DNA from: DATBGO01 sp036558005
Lineage (GTDB): Bacteria > Actinomycetota > Actinomycetes > Streptosporangiales > Streptosporangiaceae
Assembly (NCBI GenBank): GCA_036558005.1
Contig: DATBGO010000316.1
Location: 1 to 64,000, forward strand
DNA length: 64,000 nt
Direction of reading: 5' to 3'
The notes beneath the pieces were generated by a model. It saw nothing but the letters and a program-made list of their open reading frames with translations. It ran no database searches and had not been told where the DNA came from. The translations under genes and the position numbers were made by a program. Shown here piece after piece: positions 17,213-25,404 of this stretch; within the stretch, counting starts at the first letter, position 1, and every line of letters begins with the position of its first letter.

Positions 17213-18325
17213 CTACCGCCAGGTCGCCGCGATCAGCCCGGAGGTCACCTTGACCGGCATCGCGCCATTGTGGGATACGTAAAGGTCGTGCCCGGCCAGG
17301 TAGAGCAGCCACTTGCCGGATTTGGTCACCGCGAGGCTGGTGTGCTCCAGGCTGGCGAAGCCGAGCGCCACCTGATGGGTCAGCGTGCCGGAGGTGTTCA
17401 CTTCCCACATCAGCCGGGAGATGTTCTTGACTGGCTCGCCAGCGCAGCAGGCGCGGCTGACGAACAGCCCGCCGCCTGGCATGAACACCCCTTCCCGGTA
17501 ATAGCTGTCCCTGGCTTTCGGGGAGCCGGTGACCGGCACCGAGCTGGTACCAGGGCCGTCCTCGTAGGCGCTGGCCTGCGCGGTGTTCACGATCACCAGG
17601 TTCCAGCCCTCGTTGTCCTGCACCGAGGAGATCGACACCGCGAGCCTGGTGTTGTCGGCGGCCCAGGACAGGTGCGAGATCGGGGCCGGCAGGCCGCTGG
17701 ACTGGGCCGCGGGCAGCATCGGCAGCACCTTCTCCGCCCCGCTGCTCAGCGTGTGGACCACGACCTGGTACTGCGAGGTCAGGTTCTGCGCGCTGGGGGT
17801 GCAGCCCGGGCTGGCGGTGGGCTCGCGGGCGAGCGCGAGCTTGGTCCCGTCCGGGCTGACCGCCGGCAGCAGCCCGTTGGCGATCGTGACCGTGCCGCCC
17901 CCGGAGACCGGGGCCGACTTGACCTGATCGGTGCAGTCGGCGGTATGCGTTGTATAAAAAATGGCACTGCCGTCCGGGGCCGCCGAAATCTCGTCGCCCA
18001 CTACCCCGCTGGGCACCAGGGTCTTGCTCACCGCCCCGGTCACCGGGTTGAGCAGCACCAGCGCGCCGTGCGTGCTGACCGCCGCGATGCCCGGCGGCCT
18101 GGCCCTGGACGCCTTGGCGTGGCCCGCGCCGGACGGGCTGGTGCTGGCCACCGCGGTGGCCGACGGCGGGCTCGACCCGCCGCCCGAGCAGCCGGCCAGC
18201 AGCAGCGCGGCGGCGGCCGCGATCGCCGCCGCCGCCGCGGGCCGGCCGCGGGCCCGGCGCCCGGCGCCGCCAGGGCGGCCGGGTTCAGTCGTCAGCGCAA
18301 TGGTCGCAATGGTCACAGCACCCAT
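17213..18325 (-). CDS. lipoprotein with a predicted beta-propeller
   Basis: A 370-residue protein. An Ala-rich signal segment ends in a lipobox LLLAGC (C46), then a Ser/Thr/Pro linker, then repeated blades with the TolB/WD-like pattern (ISAAPDGSAIFYTT, PAVSPDGTKLALA, LSWAADNTRLAVS, LAVTKSGKWLLYL). This fits an extracytoplasmic six-bladed propeller used for binding rather than catalysis. Four cysteines in the propeller may form disulphides. The ATG at 18325 is preferred because it places the signal sequence near the N-terminus; the frame is open for 40 more codons upstream. Function unknown. Confidence 0.75.
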   Translation of the reverse strand: MGAVTIATIALTTEPGRPGGAGRRARGRPAAAAAIAAAAALLLAGCSGGGSSPPSATAVASTSPSGAGHAKASRARPPGIAAVSTHGALVLLNPVTGAVSKTLVPSGVVGDEISAAPDGSAIFYTTHTADCTDQVKSAPVSGGGTVTIANGLLPAVSPDGTKLALAREPTASPGCTPSAQNLTSQYQVVVHTLSSGAEKVLPMLPAAQSSGLPAPISHLSWAADNTRLAVSISSVQDNEGWNLVIVNTAQASAYEDGPGTSSVPVTGSPKARDSYYREGVFMPGGGLFVSRACCAGEPVKNISRLMWEVNTSGTLTHQVALGFASLEHTSLAVTKSGKWLLYLAGHDLYVSHNGAMPVKVTSGLIAATWR

Positions 18326-18457
18326 CGAAGCCCTCAATCCGACGGAGCCTGAGATCGCCCAGGCGCAAGGAAAATTCCGGGGTAACGGAAAATCAGATGC
18401 TGATCGTGACAGCAGCGGCCAGCCCGCGGCAAGGTTTCCGGGCAAGCTGACCGCCGG

Positions 18458-19618
18458 TCAGCCGGCCGCGGGCTGAACGCTCGCCGCCATCCGGTCCACG
18501 GCGGCCTCGATCAGTTCCGGCGAGGTGCCGATGTTGAGCCGGGCGAACCCGGCGCCCTGGCGGCCGAAATCGGGACCGGGGCTGAGCGCGACCCGGCCGC
18601 GGGCCAGGAACCGCGCCGCCGGGTCGTCGCCGAGGCCGAGCGCGCGGCAGTCCAGCCAGGCCAGGAAGCTCGCTTCCGGGGGCAGGTAGCCGACGCCGGG
18701 CAGCCGCCGGGCCAGCAGCCCCGCCAGCAGCTCGCGGTTGCGGTCGAGCTGGCTGGTCACCGCGTCCAGCCAGGGCAGTCCCGCGGTGAACGCGGCCACC
18801 GACGCGAGCACGCCGACGCTGGCGGGCACCAGCGCCTCCCAGCGTTCGGCCAGCACGGCGGCGTGCCGCTGCGACCCGGCTACCGCCAGGCCGCATTTCA
18901 GCCCGGGGATGTTCCACCCCTTGGACGCGGAGGTGAACGTCACCGCGCGGCGGGCGTGCTCGTGGTCCAGGGACTGCACCGGGACATGCCGGGCGCCCGG
19001 CAGCACCAGCGGCGCGTGGATCTCGTCGGCGATCAGCAGCACGTCGTGCCGCTGGCACAGGTCAGCCACGGTCATCAGCTGCTGCCCGGACCAGACCCGG
19101 CCGGTCGGGTTGTGCGGGCTGCACAGCAGGTAGGCGCTGGCGCCCTCGGCGGCCAGCGCCGCGTCCAGCGCGTCCGGGTCGAGGTCGTACCGGCCGCTGT
19201 GGTCCCGGCGCAGCGGCGCCTCGATCAGCCGCCGCCCGGTGAAGGCCAGCCGGAAGAAGAACGGCGGGTAGACCGGCGGGTTGATGACGATTCCCGAGCC
19301 GGGTGGGGTGACCGCCTGGACCAGCTCGGCGATCCCGGTCATCACGTCCGGGATCGCGAACACCCGGTCCGGGTCGGCCGCCCAGCCGAGCCGCTCGCGA
19401 GCGAAGCCCGCGAACGCCTCACCCAGTTCGCCCTTGTGCCCGTAACCGCAGTCGCCGAGGGCCAGCGCGGCGCTGACCGCCTCCGTCACCGCCGCGGCAA
19501 GGTCGAAGTCCATCTCGGCGACGAAGGCGGGCAGCACGTCGGCCGGATAGGTCCGCCACTTGACGCTGGTGCGCCGGGTGAGCCGGTCGAGCGTGCACGG
19601 TCCGAGCCTGGCGTCCAT
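18458..19618 (-). CDS. MalY/PatB-type aminotransferase-fold C-S lyase
   Basis: A 386-residue fold-I PLP enzyme. K233 in SASKGWNIPG is the aldimine lysine with the MalY/PatB signature, SPHNPTGR is the cofactor-aspartate loop region, and LIADEIHAPL holds the PLP-nitrogen aspartate. Family members cleave cystathionine or cysteine conjugates (beta C-S lyase); whether this one serves methionine synthesis or detoxification is not shown. It begins 26 bases after the TetR stop, so it may be the fifth gene of the ABC-export operon, which would suit a conjugate-processing role, though this is inference. Confidence 0.88.
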   Translation of the reverse strand: MDARLGPCTLDRLTRRTSVKWRTYPADVLPAFVAEMDFDLAAAVTEAVSAALALGDCGYGHKGELGEAFAGFARERLGWAADPDRVFAIPDVMTGIAELVQAVTPPGSGIVINPPVYPPFFFRLAFTGRRLIEAPLRRDHSGRYDLDPDALDAALAAEGASAYLLCSPHNPTGRVWSGQQLMTVADLCQRHDVLLIADEIHAPLVLPGARHVPVQSLDHEHARRAVTFTSASKGWNIPGLKCGLAVAGSQRHAAVLAERWEALVPASVGVLASVAAFTAGLPWLDAVTSQLDRNRELLAGLLARRLPGVGYLPPEASFLAWLDCRALGLGDDPAARFLARGRVALSPGPDFGRQGAGFARLNIGTSPELIEAAVDRMAASVQPAAG

Positions 19619-19644
19619 GCCCGCGATGGTAGCCCGCGCCCTGC

Positions 19645-20412
19645 TCAGCCCGCCCCGCGCCGCCCACCCCCCGGATGACCGCCCCCCGGCTGACCGGCCG
19701 GCGCCGGCGGGCTGCCGGGCGGCGGGCCGCCCGGGGCAGGCTGGTCCTGGCCGGCCGGCCGGATCGGGCCGACCAGGTACCGCTGCAGGGTCGGGCCGAC
19801 GGTCGCGGCCAGGTCTTCCCCGCTGGCCGCGGCGACCGGCCCGAGCGCGAGCAGGTACCGGGTGACCAGCAGCCCGACCATCTGACTGGCGACGATCGCG
19901 GCCCGGTACTCGGCGTCGTGCGGGTCGGCCGGGTCCGTATCAGGGGCGGCGGCCATCGCCGCCCTGGCGACCGGGCCGAGGATCGCCTCGGAGATGAACT
20001 GCCGCATCATCGCCGCCGCCTGCTCGCTGGTCAGCGCGGATCGCAGCAGGCCGACGAAGGTGGCACGGACCTCGTCGTCGTCCCAGGCTCGCAGCGCCGC
20101 CCGGATGAGCTGGTCACCCAGGCCCGCGCTCTGCCCGGGGCCCGGCGTGGCCAGCGCGGCGGTCAGGATCTCGCTCGGCACCACCGGCAGCCGCATAGCG
20201 GCGGCGAACAATCGTTCCTTGGTCCCGTAGAAGTGGTGCACCAGGGCCGGGTCCACGCCCGCATCGGCCGCGATCGCCCGGATCGTCGCGCCGTCGTAGC
20301 CGCGGTCGGCGAAGCAGGCCCTGGCCGCGTCCAGGATCGCCGCCCTGGTGCCGCTGTCCCCGGCCCGGCGGCCGGCGGCGCGCCTGGGCTGGGAATCGCC
20401 CGGCCGCGTCAC
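19645..20412 (-). CDS. TetR-family repressor
   Basis: A 255-residue protein with an N-terminal TetR helix-turn-helix (about 22-68; ATIRAIAADAGVDPALVHHFYGTKERLF), a helical ligand-binding body, and a low-complexity Pro/Gly-rich tail from about 220. The GTG start overlaps the ATPase stop as GTGA, so it is co-translated with the ABC exporter and probably represses the same operon in response to an exported compound. The Gly/Pro tail is unusual for TetR proteins and matches the low-complexity additions seen in many genes here. Confidence 0.9.
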   Translation of the reverse strand: MTRPGDSQPRRAAGRRAGDSGTRAAILDAARACFADRGYDGATIRAIAADAGVDPALVHHFYGTKERLFAAAMRLPVVPSEILTAALATPGPGQSAGLGDQLIRAALRAWDDDEVRATFVGLLRSALTSEQAAAMMRQFISEAILGPVARAAMAAAPDTDPADPHDAEYRAAIVASQMVGLLVTRYLLALGPVAAASGEDLAATVGPTLQRYLVGPIRPAGQDQPAPGGPPPGSPPAPAGQPGGGHPGGGRRGAG

Positions 20413-21326
20413 TGAGCGGCACCCGTCCCGGCCCCGGCCGCCGCCAGCTGGAAGAACCGTTCCTCCAGCGTGGCCGCCGCTTCGTCCAGCCGGGCCTCGA
20501 CCCCGCCGAGCGCGGCGGCGACCTGGTCAGGCGCCGCGCCGGGCACCCGCAGCGACCGGCCCGCCAGCGCCACCGGCAGCCCGGCCCGTTCTAGCGCGGT
20601 GAACGCGTCCGGCCATGATCGCGCGGTCACCACCGTGACCCGGGCTGACCCGATGATCTCCGCGGCGCTGCCTTCGGCCACCACACGTCCGCCTGCCATG
20701 ATCACTAGTCTGCTGCACTCCCCCGCCTCATCCAGGTGGTGGGTGGTCACCAGCACCCCGGCCCCGTCGTCGGCGGCGCTGGTGATGGTGTCCCACAATC
20801 GCGCCCGGCCCAGCGGGTCGACGCCTGAGGTGGGCTCGTCCAGGATCAGCAGGTCCGGCCGGTGCGCCAGCGCCTGCTCGAACGCGACCCGCCGCTGGAC
20901 GCCCAGCGGCAGCGCGCCGACCACCGCGCGCCCGGCCCAGTGCTCACCGGCCCAGTGCTCACCGGCCCAGTGCTCACCGGGCCGGTGCTCACCGGCCCCG
21001 CGCCCGGTGCCGAACACCCGCGCGGCGAAGTTCAGGTTCTCCGCCGGGGTCATGTCGTCGTACAGGCCGAGGCCCTGCGGCACGTAGCCGATCCGGCGGC
21101 GGGTGTCCCGCGAAGGCGGCGAGCCCAGCAGCGCGACCCGGCCCGCACTGGGGTGCAGCAGTCCCAGCAGCAGCCGGATCAGCGTCGTCTTGCCGGCCCC
21201 GTTCGCACCCAGCAAGCCCACGATCTCGCCCGCGCCGACCCGCAGGCTGACCTGATCGACAGCGGTGAACCGGCCGAACCGGCGGGTCACCGACGCGCAC
21301 TCGGCGAGCGGGGCCAGACTGGTCAT
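20409..21326 (-). CDS. ABC exporter ATPase (second of two)
   Basis: A 305-residue nucleotide-binding protein: Walker A GANGAGKT (about 45), Q-loop YVPQGLGLYDD, Walker B LLILDEPTSGVD, H-loop TTHHLDEA. The signature loop reads LPLGVQRR instead of LSGGQ, as known for YbhF-type drug-export ATPases. Between the Q-loop and signature a 15-bp tandem repeat (20932-20991) inserts four GEH(W/R)(A/P) units, which may be variable in copy number. The ATG overlaps the stop of the first ATPase as ATGA. It works with the permease encoded two genes upstream. Confidence 0.92.
   Translation of the reverse strand: MTSLAPLAECASVTRRFGRFTAVDQVSLRVGAGEIVGLLGANGAGKTTLIRLLLGLLHPSAGRVALLGSPPSRDTRRRIGYVPQGLGLYDDMTPAENLNFAARVFGTGRGAGEHRPGEHWAGEHWAGEHWAGRAVVGALPLGVQRRVAFEQALAHRPDLLILDEPTSGVDPLGRARLWDTITSAADDGAGVLVTTHHLDEAGECSRLVIMAGGRVVAEGSAAEIIGSARVTVVTARSWPDAFTALERAGLPVALAGRSLRVPGAAPDQVAAALGGVEARLDEAAATLEERFFQLAAAGAGTGAAQ
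20932..20991. repeat. 15-bp tandem repeat, 4 copies, inside an ABC ATPase gene
   Basis: Four 15-base units, the first three identical (CCGGCCCAGTGCTCA) and the last with changes, in frame. They encode four repeats of a GEHWA-like pentapeptide placed in the helical subdomain of the ATPase. Exact unit identity suggests recent slippage. Confidence 0.9.
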
Positions 21327-22267
21327 GCCGCCCTCCCGGCATACTGAAGCTCGCGAGCCAGCGCCGCGACAGTGACCGCGTCCTGCAGATCCGGCCGCAC
21401 CACCCCGCCCTCGCCCGCGGCCGGCCCTGAGCCGCCCGAGACCGAGCCGGCCGGCTCGGAGCCGCCCAGGACCGAGCGGCCCGGAACTGAGCCGCGAGGG
21501 GCGACCGGGCTGACCGGGCCGCCGGGGTCCCAGACCCGCCATCTTCCGTCGCGCCGCCAGGCCCGGCCGCGGTCCGCGCCGTCAGGCCGCCGCCGTGCCG
21601 CGCGCAGCGTGCCCGGCATCCCGGCGACGATCTCGCCGGGCGCCCCGGCGGCCAGCTGCCGCCCGTCGTCCAGCGCCAGCACCATCTCGGCCCGCTCGGC
21701 CTCGTCCAGGTAGGTGGTCGCGAGCACCACCGCCGCCCCGGCCGCGGCCGCCCGCGCCACCAGCCACCACAGGTCCGACCGGCTGACCGGGTCGACACCG
21801 GTGGTCGGCTCATCCAGGACCAGCAGCCGCGGCTGGTGCACCATCGCGGCGATCATCCCGAGCTTCTGCCGCATCCCGCCCGACAGCTGGCTGGCCGGGC
21901 GGTTCGCCGCGGCGGCCAGGCCGGCCCGCTCCAGGTACTCACCCGCCCGGGTCCTGGCCTGTGCTGCGGTCAGCCCGTAGACGGCAGCGCGGAAAGCCAG
22001 GTTCTCCGCGACGGTCAGGTCAGGGTAGACCCCCGAGGTCGCGGGCAGGTACCCGGTCTGCGCCCGGTCCGGCCGGCTGACCTGGCCGCTGCCCGGCGCC
22101 TGCGCCCCGGCCAGGCAGCGCAGCAGCGTCGTCTTGCCCGCCCCGTCCCCGCCGACGACGGCGGTGACCTGGCCGGCCGGCACCGCCAGCGACACCCGGT
22201 CCAGCGCCAGCCCGGAGCCGTACCAGACCGATACTTCGCGCAGCCCCCACTGTCTGGTCCCGCTCAT
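21323..22267 (-). CDS. ABC exporter ATPase (first of two)
   Basis: A 314-residue nucleotide-binding protein: Walker A GGDGAGKT (about 38), signature QLSGGMRQKL, Walker B LLVLDEPTTGVD, H-loop TTYLDEA with Tyr where His is usual. The C-terminal 75 residues are a Ser/Gly/Pro-rich low-complexity extension (about 230-285) before a short conserved end. The ATG overlaps the permease stop (ATGA), and its stop overlaps the next ATPase start (ATGA). In E. coli YbhF the two ATPase domains are fused; here they are two separate genes. A missing H-loop His suggests this site may be the weaker hydrolyser of the pair. Confidence 0.92.
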   Translation of the reverse strand: MSGTRQWGLREVSVWYGSGLALDRVSLAVPAGQVTAVVGGDGAGKTTLLRCLAGAQAPGSGQVSRPDRAQTGYLPATSGVYPDLTVAENLAFRAAVYGLTAAQARTRAGEYLERAGLAAAANRPASQLSGGMRQKLGMIAAMVHQPRLLVLDEPTTGVDPVSRSDLWWLVARAAAAGAAVVLATTYLDEAERAEMVLALDDGRQLAAGAPGEIVAGMPGTLRAARRRPDGADRGRAWRRDGRWRVWDPGGPVSPVAPRGSVPGRSVLGGSEPAGSVSGGSGPAAGEGGVVRPDLQDAVTVAALARELQYAGRAA

Positions 22268-23499
22268 GCCGGTTCCCCCTGCCCGGCCGCGGCCAGTGCC
22301 GGGCGATGCGGGTCGGGCCCCGGCGGACGGCTCCGCCGGGCGGAAGGGGCCGGCGCGAGGAAGGCCCGGAACCGCAGCGTCGCCAGTGTCACGATCACCG
22401 CGCCGAGCACGGCCAGGTAGCCGAACGAGGGCCACAGCGCGCTGATCGGCTCAGCCTTGAGCATGACCCCGCGGGAAATCTCGTTGAAGTACGTCAGCGG
22501 CAGCAGGTAAGCGATCCACCGGACCCCGGCCACGATCGAGGCCAGCGGGAAGATCAGCCCAGACAACAGCACCTGCGGCAACAGCGTCATCACCGCCAGC
22601 TGGATCGCCTGGCCCTGATTCTGCGACACGCTGGAGATCAGGATGCCGAGCCCGAGCGTGACGAACAGGAACTCAAGCGCCCCCAGCGCGAACACCAGCG
22701 GCGACCCGCGGAACGGCACTCCGAAGATCGCCACCCCGACAGCAATCACGATCGCCAGGTCGACCGCCGCGACCGCGAAGTACGGGACGATCTTGCCGAG
22801 GTAGACGTCCCTGGGCCGCAGCGGCATCACGGCGAGCTGCTCCAGCGTGCCGGACTGCCGTTCCCTGACCACGCCGAGGCTGGTGATGATTGTGCCGATG
22901 AACACCAGGATGACCCCGGCCAGCCCGGGGATCATGATGTCGGACGTCTTCAGCCCCGGGTTGTACAGCACCCGCACCCGCGGCGCCCCACCCAGCGCAC
23001 CACCGCCCCCAGGCCCAGCAGCACCCGCCGGACCAGCAGCACCCGCCAGGCCAGCAGCACCCGCCAGGCCCTGACTGCCCGCGCCTGGACCGCCCGCGCC
23101 CGCCACGTCCCCACCCGAACCGCCCGCGCCGGTCCGGGCCGAACTGGCCAGCGTGGCCAGCGCCGCCCGGGCCGCGAACAACTGGCTGCCGTCGATCAGC
23201 ACCAGCGGCCTGGCACCGCCGGTCACCACGGCGACGTCCGCCCTGCCGTCGCGCAGCTCATCCGCCGCCCAGCTGCTGCCCTGCCCCGGCTGCGCGGTCA
23301 CCACCTCAAACGGCCGGTGCAGCACCCGGCTGACCGACCCGGCCTGCGGCCCGGCCGCCGCCACCGGGATGCTCTTGACGTCGAAGCTGGCCGCGTAGCC
23401 GAGCACTACCAGCAGCAGCACCGGCATCACGATCATCATCGCGAGCGTCCGCCGGTCCCGGCGCAACTGCCGGAACTCCTTCACGATCATCGCCCACAT
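22264..23499 (-). CDS. ABC-2 type membrane permease (YhhJ/YbhR-like)
   Basis: A 411-residue membrane protein. ATG at 23499 follows GAGGTG by six bases; the GTG three codons upstream is possible too. One membrane segment near the N-terminus (about 20-42), a large extracytoplasmic loop with a Gly/Ala-rich repeat stretch (about 135-185, DNA 22990-23110), then five membrane segments (about 205-400) with the ABC-2 motif VVRERQSGTLEQLAVMPL. It begins an overlapping operon: permease, ATPase, ATPase, TetR. Substrate unknown; family members export drugs or lipids. Confidence 0.92.
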   Translation of the reverse strand: MWAMIVKEFRQLRRDRRTLAMMIVMPVLLLVVLGYAASFDVKSIPVAAAGPQAGSVSRVLHRPFEVVTAQPGQGSSWAADELRDGRADVAVVTGGARPLVLIDGSQLFAARAALATLASSARTGAGGSGGDVAGAGGPGAGSQGLAGAAGLAGAAGPAGAAGPGGGGALGGAPRVRVLYNPGLKTSDIMIPGLAGVILVFIGTIITSLGVVRERQSGTLEQLAVMPLRPRDVYLGKIVPYFAVAAVDLAIVIAVGVAIFGVPFRGSPLVFALGALEFLFVTLGLGILISSVSQNQGQAIQLAVMTLLPQVLLSGLIFPLASIVAGVRWIAYLLPLTYFNEISRGVMLKAEPISALWPSFGYLAVLGAVIVTLATLRFRAFLAPAPSARRSRPPGPDPHRPALAAAGQGEPA

Positions 23500-23736
23500 C
23501 GCACCCACCTCGATCCGCCCGGCATCCCGTTATTCAACACCCGATGAATTCTACGCCCGTTGAATTTCCCCGGTCAACCGAACCCAGCACCACCCGCCGG
23601 CCACCCCAGCCAGCCACCCGGCCAATCCAGGCCCGCCAATCCACAGCCCCGCCCACCTGGCCCGCCCAACTCCAGCCAGGGCCAACCCAGTCAGCTCAAA
23701 CCAGTCCCGCGCGGACCTCGCCCGCCGCCAACGGAT

Positions 23737-23782
23737 GCACTGGCCCTCAGCTGCGGATACAACAGCAGCTCCGGGCCAGCGC
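23737..23782. repeat. dispersed inverted repeat family B, copy 1
   Basis: A 46-base imperfect palindrome: arms of 18 bases with three mismatches around a short loop containing GGATACAACA. A related element lies at 26659-26703. Both sit just downstream of a gene (here about 125 bases after the TAP-like hydrolase stop), so a terminator or a REP-like repeat is likely. Confidence 0.65.
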
Positions 23783-23813
23783 CGCCATAGCCAGCCGGCA
23801 CCTCGCCCTAACT

Positions 23814-23825
23814 CGACATATGTCG
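23814..23825. promoter_or_regulatory. 12-bp perfect palindrome, possible operator
   Basis: CGACATATGTCG is self-complementary and AT-rich in its core, which stands out in this GC-rich DNA. It lies about 315 bases upstream of the ABC permease start and 80 bases downstream of the TAP-like hydrolase stop. A dimeric regulator site is possible, but distance makes a TetR operator role uncertain. Confidence 0.3.
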
Positions 23826-23906
23826 GTTTAGCGGCGCGCTGGACGCGGTCACGGCGCGCGCTCGCGCTTGCTGCTACACCGGCCTGGGGGCGCCGGTCGG
23901 TCGGGG

Positions 23907-25301
23907 TCAGCCGGCTTGCAGGAAGTGCTGGAGTACCGGCTGGGCCGGGTTGCCGTCGGCGCGGCTCTGCACCGAGTGTCCGGCGGCCGGGAAGGTGACC
24001 AGCCGCCGGTCAGGCGCCCAGGCGGCCTGTGCCGCCGCTTCGGGCAGCGGGGTGGACAGGTCGTAGGTCCCGGCCAGCAGCAGTACCGGGACGCCGGGCA
24101 GGCTGACTGGCCGGGCGGCGGCCGCCGGGTCCGGCCGGACCTGCTCGGCCGGCCAGTAGCGGCAGGTCTGGACGAACCCGTTGCCGGACACGGTGGCCCG
24201 GTCGAACGGCCAGAACTGGGCGGGCCGCAGCCGGGCCACCACCCGGTCCAGCGCGGCAGCCCGGCTGGCCAGCGGGGTGCCTGGCCCGCCCCACGGCATT
24301 TCCATGTCCGCGCACAGCGTGCTGGCGTGCAGGCCCTGGCTCAGCTCGGGGGCGGTCGCCGCGTCCCCCGCGTGTGCCTGCGCGATCAGCGCGGTGAGCT
24401 GGCCCGGCTGACCGGTCGCGGCGGTGTGCAGCGCGGTCAGCACCCCGGGGAACTGCGGCGCGCCGACGCTCAGCGTCACCAGCGCGTCAAGCAGCGCCGG
24501 GCCGTCGTGATACCGGCGGACATCGGCGGCCAGGTCAGCGGCCGGGTCGAAGCCGCAGTGCGCGGCCGAGCACAGCGCCCGCAGCACCGTCGCGGTCCGG
24601 CGCATGGTGGCCAGCTGCAGCGGGTCCACGTTCCAGCTGGGCACCACCGAGTCGAGCACCAGGCGGCTGACCCGGTCCGGGTGCGCCAGCGCGTACCGCT
24701 CGGCGACATAGGACCCGTACGACACCCCGTCCAGGGTGAGCCTGGGCACTCCGAGCGCCGCGCGCAGCGCGTCGATGTCGGCCACGGTGTCGGCGGTGGC
24801 GTAGAACCGCCGGTCCGGGCCGATCGCCGCGGCGCACGCCGTCACCGCGGCCGGTGTCGGCCTGGCCAGGTCGGAGCCGCCCATCTGCCGCTGCAGCGCC
24901 GGGCAGTTCAGCGCCGCGCTGCCGGTGCCCCGCTGATCGAGCATGACCAGCCGGTATCCGGTCAGGGCCGGCCCGAGGCGGCTGACCAGCCGCGGCACGA
25001 ACGGGACTCCGGGCTGACCAGGTCCCCCGGTGAGCAGCAGCAGGATGCCGCGTGGTGCGGTGGTGGCATCGGAGACCGCCACGTTCAGGGCGAGACGATG
25101 GCCCGCTTTCGCGGCCGGGTCCAGCGGTGTGAATAGCGTTCCGCAACTGAATCCTGGCGCCTGCGGGCACGGGCGGAGGTCATGCAGCCCCGCCAGCCTG
25201 GCCCCGTGACGGGGCGGCGGCGACGACGCCGAGCAGCCCGCCACCGCCGCCATCAGCAGCGCAGCCCCGACAGCGGCGCGCCGGACCCGGGCGCCTGGCA
25301 T
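23907..25301 (-). CDS. secreted lipoprotein alpha/beta hydrolase (TAP/SlpD-like)
   Basis: A 464-residue protein with a lipobox AVAGC (C23) and an alpha/beta-hydrolase fold: oxyanion-hole loop LLTGGPGQPG, MLDQRGTGSA, nucleophile S194 in GVSYGSY, acid Asp in LAGTYDLSTP, and His in AAGHSVQ near the C-terminus. A helical cap with paired cysteines lies between. This is the tripeptidyl-aminopeptidase/proline-iminopeptidase-like secreted family common in actinomycetes. Start ATG at 25301. It is divergent from the PHP phosphoesterase gene, with a 103-base shared promoter region containing GATCAC/GTGATC half-sites (about 25335-25355). Confidence 0.88.
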   Translation of the reverse strand: MPGARVRRAAVGAALLMAAVAGCSASSPPPRHGARLAGLHDLRPCPQAPGFSCGTLFTPLDPAAKAGHRLALNVAVSDATTAPRGILLLLTGGPGQPGVPFVPRLVSRLGPALTGYRLVMLDQRGTGSAALNCPALQRQMGGSDLARPTPAAVTACAAAIGPDRRFYATADTVADIDALRAALGVPRLTLDGVSYGSYVAERYALAHPDRVSRLVLDSVVPSWNVDPLQLATMRRTATVLRALCSAAHCGFDPAADLAADVRRYHDGPALLDALVTLSVGAPQFPGVLTALHTAATGQPGQLTALIAQAHAGDAATAPELSQGLHASTLCADMEMPWGGPGTPLASRAAALDRVVARLRPAQFWPFDRATVSGNGFVQTCRYWPAEQVRPDPAAAARPVSLPGVPVLLLAGTYDLSTPLPEAAAQAAWAPDRRLVTFPAAGHSVQSRADGNPAQPVLQHFLQAG

Positions 25302-25404
25302 GCCCCCAGCATGACCGCCGGCTGTCTCGCCGCGATCACGATCGGGTGATCATGTCGTCTCGCTCTGAAGTGCGCGACCAGCGCTGATCTGATCGGATGG
25401 ACGC

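Larger units (their letters stand above)
23500..23906. other. 407-bp intergenic region upstream of the ABC operon
   Basis: No convincing gene. The part next to the permease (23526-23567) is AT-richer and holds two CCCGTT-led elements (23526 and 23556); CCCGTTATTCAA at 23526-23537 recurs exactly at 17190-17201 upstream of the SARP gene. Further away are an imperfect palindrome of repeat family B (23737-23782) and a 12-bp perfect palindrome (23814-23825). Small frames here have low-complexity Pro/Gln composition and no ribosome-binding site. Confidence 0.6.

Noticed and set aside
13765..20412. Natural-product biosynthetic cluster around the SARP gene
   Set aside because: No PKS, NRPS, terpene or RiPP genes are present in the flanks.
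20932..20991. CRISPR-like array
   Set aside because: The units are 15 bp without spacers, inside a coding frame.
23544..23831. 95-codon Pro/Thr/Gln-rich frame in the intergenic region
   Set aside because: No ribosome-binding site or domain, and it overlaps the repeat-B hairpin.
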